Shown here piece after piece: positions 1 through 7,992 of a DNA stretch of 45,331 nucleotides (position 1 is its first letter; the number at the start of each line of letters is the position of its first letter). A program made the position numbers and the translations under genes. A model generated the notes under the pieces. It saw nothing but the letters and a program-made list of their open reading frames with translations. It did no database searches and had not been told where the DNA came from. Source of the DNA: an uncultured Clostridia bacterium (GTDB taxonomy: Bacteria; Bacillota; Clostridia; TANB77; CAG-508); the NCBI GenBank assembly GCA_934149165.1, contig CAKPDY010000012.1:1-45331 (forward strand). The letters run 5' to 3'.

Positions 1-77
1 GGGATGGATTCGAACCATCGTACTCGTATGAGAACAGATTTACAGTCTGCCGCCTTTAGCCACTCGGCCACCTACCC
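1..77 (-). tRNA. tRNA-Tyr (GTA), 3' end cut off by window edge
   Basis: On the minus strand the 5' acceptor strand GGGTAGG begins at 77. The anticodon loop reads CTGTAAA (anticodon GTA, tyrosine), the long variable arm expected of a bacterial tRNA-Tyr is present, and the T arm is GATGG/TTCGAAT/CCATC. Only the first two bases of the 3' acceptor strand lie inside the window, so the last acceptor bases, discriminator and CCA are missing. It is probably co-transcribed behind the tRNA-Met at 138-214. Confidence 0.95.
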
Positions 78-96
78 GAAAAACATTAAATTAAAT

Positions 97-136
97 ATTA
101 ATAGCGGAAAAAAGTTTTCCTTTTTCCACTATTAAT
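97..136. repeat. Hairpin between the two tRNA genes
   Basis: Bases 97-114 and 120-136 are near-perfect inverted copies (one mismatch and one extra base) around a short loop. The hairpin fills the spacer between tRNA-Met and tRNA-Tyr. It has no uridine tract on the minus side, so it is more likely a processing or pausing structure than a full terminator. The role is inferred only. Confidence 0.5.
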
Positions 137-137
137 T

Positions 138-214
138 TGGTGCGCCCTCTAGGATTCGAACCTAGGACCCACCGGTTATGAGCCGGTTGCTCTGACCAAC
201 TGAGCTAAGGGCGC
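138..214 (-). tRNA. tRNA-Met (CAT), elongator-type
   Basis: A complete cloverleaf with encoded CCA. The acceptor GCGCCCT (208-214) pairs with AGGGCGC (142-148), the anticodon stem ACCGG/CCGGT encloses CTCATAA (anticodon CAT), and the T arm is CTAGG/TTCGAAT/CCTAG. The first acceptor pair is a normal G-C, unlike bacterial initiator tRNA, which points to elongator Met. An Ile2 tRNA with a lysidine-modified CAT cannot be wholly excluded from sequence alone. Confidence 0.9.
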
Positions 215-235
215 GTGTTTGTTTCAACAATTGTA

Positions 236-264
236 AGTATATACTAATATAATTATCTTGTCAA
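236..264 (-). promoter_or_regulatory. Sigma-A promoter of the tRNA-Met/tRNA-Tyr unit
   Basis: The minus strand reads TTGACA (264-259), 17 bases, TATACT (241-236), ending 21 bases before the tRNA-Met 5' end. This is nearly consensus, as expected for a stable-RNA operon. Confidence 0.85.
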
Positions 265-302
265 GACATTTTTTAAATTTTTTTTACAATTTTTTTCAAT
301 GT

Positions 303-358
303 TGTTACTAGTCTTCCCTAAATTGCTAAGTAGGCTATTTTAAGGCTGACTAGTAACA
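303..358. repeat. Interrupted inverted repeat, 11-bp perfect arms
   Basis: TGTTACTAGTC at 303-313 is perfectly repeated in inverse at 348-358, separated by 34 bases. It lies downstream of the stop of the gene ending at 419 (minus) and upstream of the tRNA promoter. Neither side carries a uridine tract, so it is not a typical terminator. The rest of the 215-418 gap shows only A/T-rich sequence and the tRNA promoter. Confidence 0.5.
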
Positions 359-418
359 TTACAATTTAATACATTTAAGTGGATAACTGCAACAGTATTA
401 ATTATTGCATTATAAATA

Positions 419-1765
419 TCATATATTTTTTTTCAGTACTTTTTGCTCATACCAAATCATAGAAAAATTAATGCATATAATATACACACAATATACTGTC
501 AAATACCAATACATTTCATTGTATATATTTTTCTTACAATCTGTTAAACTTTCTTCTATTTTTTTCAATTTTTTTTGTGATTCATCTGTATTAGATATTT
601 TGTAATTTGCATATTTTATTTCTTTTTCCAAAATTTCCTCTCCAAATTTAGTTTCATACTCAATTTGATTTTTAACAATAACTGTTTTCATTATTAAAGA
701 AATTGCAACATATACAACCATAAATATTATTGTTATAATAAAAATATCTTTTAGTTCTTCTTTTAAAATTATTCTTTTTTTCAAAATTATTTTCATAATA
801 TATTTCCACAATAGTATATTAATTGGAATTTGAATTATTATTGATATTACTGCTTTTACTATCATGTAGTTTACATTTTTAAAAATTATAAATTTTTCTA
901 TTGTATAAAATACTAATGTTAAGCTTAATGAAAGCAATAAAAATAATCCAATAATATCTAATGCAGTTTTTGAAAATTTAACTTCTTTAATTTCTTTAAT
1001 TGCATTTTTTATATCATCTTTTTTTATATTATATATGTTATGTTTTTTACCTACTATTAATGCTGTATTTTCTTTTTCTGAATTCACTGTATTTTTTATA
1101 TTTTCTTTATTTTTTTTACTTTTTACACTTTCTTCTTCTTTTTCAAGTCTAACAACACTAATATTTCTTTTTTCAGCTTTTTTAATTATTTTACAAATAC
1201 CAGTTGCTTCTAACAATCCACAATTATTATCCAAACAATAACTTAAAATTTTTAAAAATTTTTCAGTGTTATCACCATAATATTTATTTATTATATTTTG
1301 AATACTTATATCACTATAATAGTTTTTATATAATTCTTCAATTTTTTCAATTGGAATATACACACCAGATGATTTTGGAAATTTTAAATAATTTATAAAT
1401 TGATATTTTGTTTGTTTAAAATTAAATATATCTAACCAGTTTTTAGTGTATTTATATAGGCTTTTGTTTGTGGTAATTAATTCTGTTAAAGACAATTTTT
1501 CCATATTAAAACTATGTCTATATATTTTCTGTAATTTAGCAATACATACCCCATATCTTACATCAAAAACTTTTTCAGATTTATTATTTATGCATTCTTT
1601 AATATTATTTAATACATTTTCTTTTATAGTATCTTCACAATTATGTTTATCTAATATATTGTTTATTGTTTCTGTTTCATCTTTTGAACATAGTTTTACA
1701 CATTTTACTATTTGTTTAATTTCGCTTTCCTTTATTGGATAATAACCTATATAATATTCTTCCAT
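419..1765 (-). CDS. Unknown protein with C-terminal membrane segments
   Basis: I do not recognise this 448-residue protein. The N-terminal half (about 1-240) is charged, soluble-looking and cysteine-containing. A lysine/glutamate-rich stretch follows around 205-260. The C-terminal part holds four likely membrane helices, around residues 265-290, 300-325, 345-370 and near 420-440, with a probable coiled coil (E-K-E-I-K-Y... K-K-L-K-K-I-E-E) between the last two. The start codon follows a GGGGG ribosome site five bases upstream. It lies 22 bases behind mtaB and may be read through from the mtaB promoter. Codon use resembles the neighbours. The sequence supports no function; a receptor- or sensor-like topology is only a guess. 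Confidence 0.75.
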   Translation of the reverse strand: MEEYYIGYYPIKESEIKQIVKCVKLCSKDETETINNILDKHNCEDTIKENVLNNIKECINNKSEKVFDVRYGVCIAKLQKIYRHSFNMEKLSLTELITTNKSLYKYTKNWLDIFNFKQTKYQFINYLKFPKSSGVYIPIEKIEELYKNYYSDISIQNIINKYYGDNTEKFLKILSYCLDNNCGLLEATGICKIIKKAEKRNISVVRLEKEEESVKSKKNKENIKNTVNSEKENTALIVGKKHNIYNIKKDDIKNAIKEIKEVKFSKTALDIIGLFLLLSLSLTLVFYTIEKFIIFKNVNYMIVKAVISIIIQIPINILLWKYIMKIILKKRIILKEELKDIFIITIIFMVVYVAISLIMKTVIVKNQIEYETKFGEEILEKEIKYANYKISNTDESQKKLKKIEESLTDCKKNIYNEMYWYLTVYCVYIICINFSMIWYEQKVLKKNI

Positions 1766-1787
1766 TTTTCCCCCTTATTTTTCTATA

Positions 1788-3078
1788 TTATTCAACTGCA
1801 TATCCTTCTTCATTTGTAATGGTACAATTTATAATTTTATTTTCCAATTTTTCTCCTTCAAGCATAACCATCATATAATTTTTTGTATGTCCTTTATAAT
1901 AATTTCCATTTTTTTCTTCAAATAGTACTTCAACTTGTTTACCTATATAACTGTGGTTATAGTTTTTTTCGTTTTTATTTGATAATTCAATTAATTTTCT
2001 ACTTCTTTGCTCTTTTATTGCCCCATCAATTTGATTTGGCATAATTGCTGCTTTTGTTCCCTTTCGTGGAGAATACTTAAATACATGCATTTTGTAAAAT
2101 GCAATTTTTTCTAAAAATTTATATGTTTCTTTAAACTCATTATCTGTTTCTCCTGGAAATCCTACTATAATATCTGTTGTTAATAATACATTTGGAAAGT
2201 ATTTTCTTAAAATTTTGGTTACATTTTCAAATTCTTTTGTTGTATATTTTCTATTCATTCTTGATAAGGTTTCATCACAACCACTTTGTAATGATAAATG
2301 AAAATGATCACAAATTTTATCTAATTTTGATAATCTTTCTGCAAATTCCTCTGTTACTATTGTTGGTTCTAATGAACCAAGTCTTATTCTATGTAATCCG
2401 TCTACTTTATTTAAATTTTCTAGTAAATCTATTAATTTTATATTTTCATTAAAATCTTTTCCATATGATGCAATATGAATTCCTGTTATAACAATTTCTT
2501 TTATTCCATTTTCTACAATTTTTTTAGCTTCTTCAATTACATTTTCAAGTTTTCTACTTCTTACCCTTCCACGTGCATATGGAATTATACAATATGAGCA
2601 AAATCTATCACATCCATCTTGTATTTTTACTACTGCTCTTGTTTTTTCTGTATATGTTGTATTTCCGAATTCTATGTATTCTTTTTGATACATTACATCT
2701 GTTACAATTTCGTTTTCTTTGGTATTTTTATTTTGTATAAAATTTTCTATAATTTCTACTATATTCTTTTTTTCGTTATTTCCTATGATTAGGTCTATTT
2801 CTTGTATTTTTTTTAATTCTTCTTTTCCTACTTGTGCATAACATCCACATGCAACTACTATAGAGTTTGGGTTAATTTCTTTAACTCTTCTTAACATTTG
2901 CCTTGATTTTCTGTCTGCAATATTAGTTACTGTGCATGTATTTACTATATATATATCTGCAAAATCACTGAAATTTGCAATGCTATATCCATTTTCAATA
3001 AATTCTTGTGACATTGCGTTTGTTTCATATTGGTTTACTTTACAACCGTAATGAAACGAATGCTACTTTTTTACTCAA
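1788..3078 (-). CDS. mtaB: tRNA (t6A37) methylthiotransferase MtaB, needs +1 shift at a CGGT codon
   Basis: Radical-SAM methylthiotransferase that converts t6A37 to ms2t6A37 in tRNA. The UPF0004 domain shows V-N-T-C-T-V-T and C-G-C-Y-A-Q cysteines, followed by the radical-SAM site C-D-R-F-C-S-Y-C-I-I-P-Y-A-R-G-R and a TRAM-like C-terminus. The longest simple open frame begins only at 3014 and lacks the N-terminal strand and the G-C-K-V-N-Q-Y-E-T motif. That motif is present upstream: TTG at 3078 with a GGAGAG ribosome site encodes S-K-K-V-A-F-V-S-L, then CGGT (3048-3045), then C-K-V-N-Q-Y-E-T-N-A-M in the other frame. Reading CGGT as one glycine gives 429 residues, the usual MtaB length. A true disabling frameshift or an assembly error are the alternatives, but the same change occurs in three other genes here. 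Confidence 0.88.
3045..3048 (-). other. Putative +1 recoding site CGGT (glycine) in mtaB
   Basis: In frame after TTA, the triplet CGG would be followed by TTG TAA and termination. Skipping one base (reading CGGT or GGT as glycine) gives L-G-C-K-V-N-Q, the family-conserved sequence at residue 11. Confidence 0.75.
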
Positions 3079-3109
3079 TTTTTTTCTCTCCTTTTTCCAT
3101 GATTTTTCT

Positions 3110-3138
3110 ATTATACCATAATTATACATAAAATTCAA
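3110..3138 (-). promoter_or_regulatory. Promoter of mtaB with extended -10
   Basis: The minus strand reads TTGAAT (3138-3133), 17 bases, TATAAT (3115-3110), preceded by TATGG, an extended -10 element. The start codon lies about 30 bases downstream. Confidence 0.8.
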
Positions 3139-3145
3139 GCACAAC

Positions 3146-3176
3146 TGGAGGGCGAATTTTAAAAATTCGCCCTCCA
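3146..3176. terminator. Strong GC-rich hairpin after the capA-like gene
   Basis: A 15-bp perfect stem beginning TGGAGGGCG, directly after the stop of the CapA-like gene and just upstream of the mtaB -35. Its GC content is far above the surroundings. No clear uridine tract follows on the minus strand, so its efficiency as a terminator is uncertain. Confidence 0.55.
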
Positions 3177-3184
3177 ACTTAATG

Positions 3185-4480
3185 TTATTCATATGCAGGA
3201 ACTACGTACATACTAGAATCCATTTTCTGTACAACAGTCTTATATGTTTCATATACACTTTTATAATTATTTAAATATTTTCCTATATTTTCATTACTAA
3301 ACGGAATTACTTTAAAATTGCTCCAACTTTTTGAATTATAAGAAGTAAATATTAATTCATTTTTAACATCACCTATAGATACTTTAACATCATTACCTTT
3401 TACAGTTTTTGTAACTGTTAATGAACTCATTAGACCTACCATTTTATTATAATTTTTATCTTGCATTTGTGCTGATACAAAATTTCCAAGAGAATAAAAT
3501 ACTAATGTATCATCAATCCATGTTACAGGTTGTATAACATGTGGATGTGTTCCAATTACAATGTTTACATTATTTTCTGCTAAAAATTTTGCAGAATCTA
3601 CCTGATATTCTGTTGGCACATGTGTATATTCTACTCCCCAGTGCATTGCAACTATTAATACATCTACTTTACTTCTAACTTCATCTATATCTTCTTTTAC
3701 TTGTTTTTTATATTCTTGATATTTGGTATCTTTATTTGGGTCATTAATTTCAAAATCGGTTGGCCATACATTTACTAAATAATCTTTTCCTGATGGAACT
3801 GGCATTCCATTTGTTCCATATGTATAGTTTAACATTGCATATTTAATTCCATTTACTTCTCTTATTTCTATTTTTTCTTTTTGTTGTTCTGATGAATAAC
3901 TTCCAACTGCTAAAGCTTCTGAACTATGCTCATCCCAATATTCTCTTGAACTTAAAACAGCTTTTTCCCCTCTATCCATTGTATGATTTGTTGCTAAACT
4001 TACAAGATTAAAACCTGCATCTAGCATAGCATCTCCAGCCTCTTTTGGTGAGTTGAATGTTGGATAATCTGATACTCCAAGTTCTGTTCCACCTAAAATT
4101 GTTTCTTGATTATAATATGCTACATCATAATTTTTTACTTTTTCTTTTATATATTCTATAATTGGTTTAAAATTGTATTGTGTTCCATTTCCTAATCTTT
4201 TTGCATCTTTGTATATGCTACTATGTATTAAATTATCCCCTACCATTACTAATGAAAAACTTGTTGTTGTTTCTTGTGGTTCATTAGCTGTAACTGCTGT
4301 TTGAGATGTTTTTTGTTCATTAAAATTATTTGTATTATTTGCTGTATTTTGAAATTTTGTTTTTATTTTATTTATGTTAGTAAGACATATTATTGCTATA
4401 ATTATTACTAAAATAAATAAAACTAATTTCCATAATTTTATTTTAATTTTTCTTTTTTTTTGTGTATTTTTATTATTCAT
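3185..4480 (-). CDS. CapA-family membrane-anchored metallophosphatase-like protein
   Basis: Resembles the PGA_cap/CapA family, whose calcineurin-like fold is linked to poly-gamma-glutamate or other surface polymer synthesis. An N-terminal membrane anchor (about residues 15-38) is followed by a low-complexity N/T/Q linker. The catalytic-type motifs then appear: M-V-G-D-N-L-I near 80, N-Q-E-T near 125, A-T-N-H-T-M-D-R-G near 165, A-M-H-W-G-V-E near 280, and G-T-H-P-H-V-I-Q-P near 315, followed by Y-S-L-G-N-F. I chose ATG at 4480 because AAGGA lies eight bases upstream; the in-frame ATG at 4489 sits too close to it. It stands alone, with its own promoter and a hairpin after it, so no capsule operon supports a specific polymer. 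Confidence 0.88.
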   Translation of the reverse strand: MNNKNTQKKRKIKIKLWKLVLFILVIIIAIICLTNINKIKTKFQNTANNTNNFNEQKTSQTAVTANEPQETTTSFSLVMVGDNLIHSSIYKDAKRLGNGTQYNFKPIIEYIKEKVKNYDVAYYNQETILGGTELGVSDYPTFNSPKEAGDAMLDAGFNLVSLATNHTMDRGEKAVLSSREYWDEHSSEALAVGSYSSEQQKEKIEIREVNGIKYAMLNYTYGTNGMPVPSGKDYLVNVWPTDFEINDPNKDTKYQEYKKQVKEDIDEVRSKVDVLIVAMHWGVEYTHVPTEYQVDSAKFLAENNVNIVIGTHPHVIQPVTWIDDTLVFYSLGNFVSAQMQDKNYNKMVGLMSSLTVTKTVKGNDVKVSIGDVKNELIFTSYNSKSWSNFKVIPFSNENIGKYLNNYKSVYETYKTVVQKMDSSMYVVPAYE

Positions 4481-4516
4481 TTTTATCATCCTTTCCTATT
4501 CTTTTGTTTTTGATTT

Positions 4517-4545
4517 ATTATAACAATTTATTTTAATATTTTCAA
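4517..4545 (-). promoter_or_regulatory. Promoter of the CapA-like gene
   Basis: The minus strand reads TTGAAA (4545-4540), 17 bases, TATAAT (4522-4517), about 37 bases before the chosen start codon. The divergent gene at 4627 has no equally clear promoter. TTGCAT at 4554 followed by an A/T-rich -10 near 4579 is the best candidate. Confidence 0.75.
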
Positions 4546-4626
4546 TTATTTTTTTGCATATTTTTCCTAGTATGTAAATATTATGTTACTAGTCAATAAT
4601 ATAATATAAAAGGATGGATAAAATTC

Positions 4627-5421
4627 ATGAAAAAATTAAAAAACATAAAATTAACAAAAGAAAAATTATTAATTTTAGGAAGCATTATTTCAGTATTTTT
4701 TATATTATTTGCATGTACCACATCATTTGGTATGCAACATTATTATAAGTTAGATTTTTCAACAGGACTTGTAACTGCTTCAAAACTAAATGTACGAAGT
4801 GGTCCAGGAACTGGTTATTCTGTTGTAACTACTGTAAATAAAAATGAATATGTACGTGTATTTGCTGGAGTTGGAAATTGGTATATTATTCAAACTGAAG
4901 GAGATAATGTTGGTGCTGTAAGTAAACAATATATTAAACCAATTTATCCTACAGGTTCTTCTACAAATTCTAATAATACTGGTAGTGGTACTTCTTCAGG
5001 TGGAACTAGCACAAATACACCATCTGCATCTTCTACTTTAACCTCTGATGAATTAGAAGTTTTTAATTTAATAAATCAACAACGTGCTAATAATGGCTTA
5101 CCTGCATTAAAAGTAGATTCTGAAGTTCAAAGAGTTGCAAGAATTAAAGCAAAAGATTTAGTTGATAATAATTATTTTGCACATAATTCACCAGTATATG
5201 GAACTCCTTTTGAAATGTTAAAAAGTTTTGGAATATCTTATAAATCTGCAGGAGAAAATATAGCTGGAAATTCAAATAATAGTTCTGCTGTTACTGCATG
5301 GATGAATTCTTCTGGACATAGAGCGAATATTTTAAATAGTAGTTATAATTATACTGGTATTGGTGTTGTTAGTAGTCCAAAATATGGAAAAATTTATGTT
5401 CAAATGTTTATTGGAAAATAA
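4627..5421 (+). CDS. Secreted SH3b plus CAP (SCP/PR1, YkwD-like) protein
   Basis: A secreted protein of 264 residues. A basic N-terminus and hydrophobic segment (about 12-35) form a signal peptide; the L-F-A-C sequence in it could be a lipobox. A bacterial SH3b domain follows (about 48-105, T-A-S-K-L-N-V-R-S-G-P-G-T-G-Y-S motif), likely for peptidoglycan binding. After an S/T/G/N-rich linker comes a CAP domain (about 138-264) with F-N-L-I-N-Q-Q-R, A-H-N-S, G-E-N-I-A and S-G-H-R-A-N-I-L. This CAP type is common in spore-forming Firmicutes, with poorly defined biochemical roles. The ribosome site is AAGGATGG before ATG. Confidence 0.92.
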   Translation: MKKLKNIKLTKEKLLILGSIISVFFILFACTTSFGMQHYYKLDFSTGLVTASKLNVRSGPGTGYSVVTTVNKNEYVRVFAGVGNWYIIQTEGDNVGAVSKQYIKPIYPTGSSTNSNNTGSGTSSGGTSTNTPSASSTLTSDELEVFNLINQQRANNGLPALKVDSEVQRVARIKAKDLVDNNYFAHNSPVYGTPFEMLKSFGISYKSAGENIAGNSNNSSAVTAWMNSSGHRANILNSSYNYTGIGVVSSPKYGKIYVQMFIGK

Positions 5422-5460
5422 AACAAATGGAAAAGTGAATTTCACTTTTCCATTTGTTTT
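5421..5460. terminator. Bidirectional terminator between convergent genes
   Basis: AAACAAATGGAAAAGTGAA pairs with its exact complement ending in TTTGTTTT. T-rich sequence follows on the plus side and, reading the minus strand, after the small gene at 5464. It serves both convergent genes. Confidence 0.85.
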
Positions 5461-5463
5461 ATT

Positions 5464-5643
5464 TTATTTATTTTTATAACGGAAAATAATATATTCCTTT
5501 TTTCCATCTTTATCTTTTGTTTCCTTTATTTTTCCTATTGGTTCATACGGAAGCAAACAGCTTACAAAGCTTAATGCTACTATAAGTATGAGCCACCATG
5601 GTTTTATTTCTAATAAGTCAAAGAAGTATTTTATACCTTCCAT
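5464..5643 (-). CDS. Small membrane protein, 59 residues, unknown
   Basis: An open frame too short for usual ORF cut-offs but well supported. It has a GGGG ribosome site, an ideal promoter (5678-5706) and a shared terminator immediately after its stop. The protein begins M-E-G-I-K-Y-F-F-D-L-L-E-I-K-P-W-W, an amphipathic stretch, continues with one membrane helix (about residues 17-32), then a short charged tail rich in lysine ending Y-I-I-F-R-Y-K-N-K. I do not recognise the family. It is transcribed divergently from the por operon with back-to-back promoters, which may hint at joint regulation but proves nothing about function. Confidence 0.75.
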   Translation of the reverse strand: MEGIKYFFDLLEIKPWWLILIVALSFVSCLLPYEPIGKIKETKDKDGKKEYIIFRYKNK

Positions 5644-5677
5644 AATAAAACCCCTTTTCTAAATAAAGTGTATTTAT

Positions 5678-5706
5678 ATTATACAAGACTTTTTATATTA
5701 TGTCAA
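5678..5706 (-). promoter_or_regulatory. Consensus promoter of the 59-residue membrane protein
   Basis: The minus strand reads TTGACA (5706-5701), 17 bases, TATAAT (5683-5678): a full consensus sigma-A promoter 35 bases before the start codon. Confidence 0.88.
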
Positions 5707-5721
5707 CATTGTGTGTTCTTC

Positions 5722-5750
5722 TTGACATTCCACGTATTTAATCATATACT
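5722..5750 (+). promoter_or_regulatory. Promoter of the porGDAB operon
   Basis: TTGACA (5722-5727), 17 bases, TATACT (5745-5750), then AAGGAGG at 5771 and ATG at 5790. The -35 elements of this and the divergent promoter are only 15 bases apart, so one bound protein could affect both. Confidence 0.88.
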
Positions 5751-5789
5751 AAATTCATAAAATTGAAACTAAGGAGGTAACAATAAATT

Positions 5790-6371
5790 ATGGATAATTT
5801 AATGGAAATTAGATGGCATGGTAGAGGTGGTCAAGGTGCAAAAACAGCTTCACTTTTACTTGCAGATGCAGCATTTAATACTGGTAAATATATTCAAGGA
5901 TTTCCTGAATATGGTCCAGAAAGAATGGGAGCTCCTATAACAGCTTATAACCGTATTAGTACATCACCTATTACTATTCACAGTAATATATATGAACCTG
6001 ATTATGTTGTTGTTGTAGATGATACTTTGTTAGATGCAGTTGATGTTACAGCAGGTTTAAAGGAGTCTGGTGCAATAGTTATTAATACAACAAAAGATGC
6101 TGAACATTTAAAATCAAAACTTAACAATTATAATGGTAGCGTATATACAATAGACGCTAGAAAGGTTTCAATGGAAGCATTAGGGAAATATTTTCCTAAT
6201 ACACCAATGCTTGCAGCTATTGTAAAAGTTAGTGGAGTAATGTCTGATGAAGAATTATTAAATGATATGGAAGGTTCTTTTAAACATAAATTTGCTAAAA
6301 AGCCTGAAGTTATAGAAGGAAATATGAAAGCTTTAAAACTTGCTTTAGAACAAGTTAAAAAAGTTTTATAA
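5790..6371 (+). CDS. porG: Pyruvate:ferredoxin oxidoreductase, gamma subunit
   Basis: Gamma subunit of a four-subunit 2-oxoacid:ferredoxin oxidoreductase, which oxidises pyruvate with CoA to acetyl-CoA and CO2 while reducing ferredoxin. The 193 residues carry the family signature near the N-terminus (I-R-W-H-G-R-G-G-Q-G-A-K-T-A-S) and G-F-P-E-Y-G-P-E-R-M-G-A-P around 46-58. It is the first gene of the set G-D-A-B. AAGGAGG lies 12 bases before the ATG, slightly long. The 112-base gap to porD contains a short inverted repeat (GCACAAT/ATTGTGC) but no strong terminator, so one operon is likely. Confidence 0.93.
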   Translation: MDNLMEIRWHGRGGQGAKTASLLLADAAFNTGKYIQGFPEYGPERMGAPITAYNRISTSPITIHSNIYEPDYVVVVDDTLLDAVDVTAGLKESGAIVINTTKDAEHLKSKLNNYNGSVYTIDARKVSMEALGKYFPNTPMLAAIVKVSGVMSDEELLNDMEGSFKHKFAKKPEVIEGNMKALKLALEQVKKVL

Positions 6372-6483
6372 ATTACATATAATCGCACAATTTAGGATAT
6401 TGTAAAAAGTTTTCTATTGTGCAAAGTGCATGGTAGTATTTATTGTAAGCTATGCAATTTACAAAATGAAAGGAGAATAAAAT

Positions 6484-6780
6484 ATGTCAGAAATCACAAA
6501 GAATACACCTGCCTCTGAATTAACAATTGGCGGTGATATATATGAAGCTGGTAATGCAAGAGAATTTAAAACTGGCGATTGGAGAAGTATTAAACCTATT
6601 TTTTTAAGTGAAAAATGTAAACAATGTGGTTTATGTTTTCCTGTTTGCCCTGATGATGCTATTCCAGTTAATAAAGAACAAAAAAGAGAAGATTTTGATT
6701 ATGATTACTGTAAAGGGTGCGGAGTTTGTGCAAAGGTCTGCCCTTTTGGAGCAATAGAAATGAAGGAGGAAAATGAATAA
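6484..6780 (+). CDS. porD: Pyruvate:ferredoxin oxidoreductase, delta (ferredoxin) subunit
   Basis: Electron-transfer subunit of 98 residues with two [4Fe-4S] motifs: C-K-Q-C-G-L-C-F-P-V-C-P (about 47-58) and C-K-G-C-G-V-C-A-K-V-C-P (about 79-90). It passes electrons from the catalytic TPP/cluster subunit to free ferredoxin. AAAGGAG precedes the ATG. Its stop shares one base with the porA start (TAATG), showing translational coupling. Confidence 0.94.
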   Translation: MSEITKNTPASELTIGGDIYEAGNAREFKTGDWRSIKPIFLSEKCKQCGLCFPVCPDDAIPVNKEQKREDFDYDYCKGCGVCAKVCPFGAIEMKEENE

Positions 6781-7961
6781 TGGGAATTAGAGAACGTTTA
6801 AGTGGTAATGAAGCTGCTGCTATAGCAATGAAACAAATTAATCCAGATGTTGTTGCTGCATTTCCTATAACACCTTCAACTGAAATACCACAATATTTTT
6901 CTAGCTTTGTAAGTAATGGAGCTGTTGATACAGAGTTTGTTGCTGTTGAAAGCGAACATAGTGCTATGTCTGCTTGTATTGGTGCAGAGGCTGCTGGTAG
7001 TAGAGCTATGACTGCTACTTCTGCAAATGGTCTTTCTTTAATGTGGGAAATGATTTATATTGCATCAAGTCTTCGTTTACCTATAGTTATGTCATTGGTA
7101 AACCGTGCTGTATCTGGTCCTTTGAATATACATAATGATCATTCTGATGCTATGGGTGTTCGTGATAGTGGATGGATTATGTTATTTAGTGAAAATAATC
7201 AAGAAGCATATGATAATTTATTAATGGCTCATAGAATTGCCGAACATAAAGATGTTTTATTACCTTTAATGGTATGTCAAGATGGATTTATAACATCTCA
7301 TTCTATTGAAAATATTGAGCTTTTGGAAGATGATAAAGTTAAAGCTTTTGTTGGAACTTATAAACCAGAACATTATTTATTAAATAGAAAAGAACCTATG
7401 GCAATTGGTCCTCTTGATTTACAATCTTTCTTATTTGAACATAAATATCAACAGGCAGAAGCTATGCGTAATGCAAAAAAAGTAATAGCAGAAGTTTCAA
7501 AAGAATTTGAAGAATTAACAGGAAGAAAATATTCTTTCTTTGAAGAATATAAATTAGATGATGCAGAAATTGCAATTGTTTGTATGAATTCAACAGCTGG
7601 TACAACAAAATTTGTTGTTGATGAATTACGAAAAAAAGGTGTAAAAGCTGGTTTATTAAAAATACGTATGTTTAGACCATTTCCTTCTGAAGAGGTTGCT
7701 CAAGTTTTATCAAAATTAAAAGCAGTTGCAGTTTTAGATAAGTCAGATTCATTAAATGGTGCTGGTGGAGCTTTATTTGAAGATGTAGTATCTGGTATGT
7801 ATGTTGCTAAATCACAAGTTCCTGTTGTTAACTATGTTTATGGAATTGGTGGTAGAGATACTACTGCAAAAGATATTGAAAGTGTTTTCAGTGATTTAAG
7901 TGAAATTGCTAAAACTGGAAATATTGAAAATCCTTATAGATATTTAGGTGTTAGAAAATAA
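6780..7961 (+). CDS. porA: Pyruvate:ferredoxin oxidoreductase, alpha subunit
   Basis: Alpha subunit of 393 residues, containing the pyrimidine-binding half of the thiamine pyrophosphate site and the transketolase-like C-terminal domain. Visible signatures are A-F-P-I-T-P-S-T-E-I-P (about 29-39), V-E-S-E-H-S-A-M-S-A near 59 and G-P-L-N-I-H-N-D-H-S-D-A-M near 114. The glycine-rich N-S-T-A-G-T around 269 lies in the C-terminal domain. The N-H-S-D pattern favours pyruvate over branched-chain oxoacids, though substrate choice is inferred. It starts inside the porD stop codon, and GGAGGAAA within the porD end acts as the ribosome site. Confidence 0.94.
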   Translation: MGIRERLSGNEAAAIAMKQINPDVVAAFPITPSTEIPQYFSSFVSNGAVDTEFVAVESEHSAMSACIGAEAAGSRAMTATSANGLSLMWEMIYIASSLRLPIVMSLVNRAVSGPLNIHNDHSDAMGVRDSGWIMLFSENNQEAYDNLLMAHRIAEHKDVLLPLMVCQDGFITSHSIENIELLEDDKVKAFVGTYKPEHYLLNRKEPMAIGPLDLQSFLFEHKYQQAEAMRNAKKVIAEVSKEFEELTGRKYSFFEEYKLDDAEIAIVCMNSTAGTTKFVVDELRKKGVKAGLLKIRMFRPFPSEEVAQVLSKLKAVAVLDKSDSLNGAGGALFEDVVSGMYVAKSQVPVVNYVYGIGGRDTTAKDIESVFSDLSEIAKTGNIENPYRYLGVRK

Positions 7962-7992
7962 AAAAATACAAACTTGAAAGGAGATTTATAAA

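Noticed and set aside
303..358. Inverted repeat as a terminator for the gene ending at 419
   Set aside because: Long 34-base loop and no U run on the minus side.
3012..3014. MtaB starting at ATG 3014
   Set aside because: It would drop the G-C-K-V-N-Q-Y-E-T motif, which is encoded directly upstream in the same frame and joins a valid TTG start through the CGGT site.
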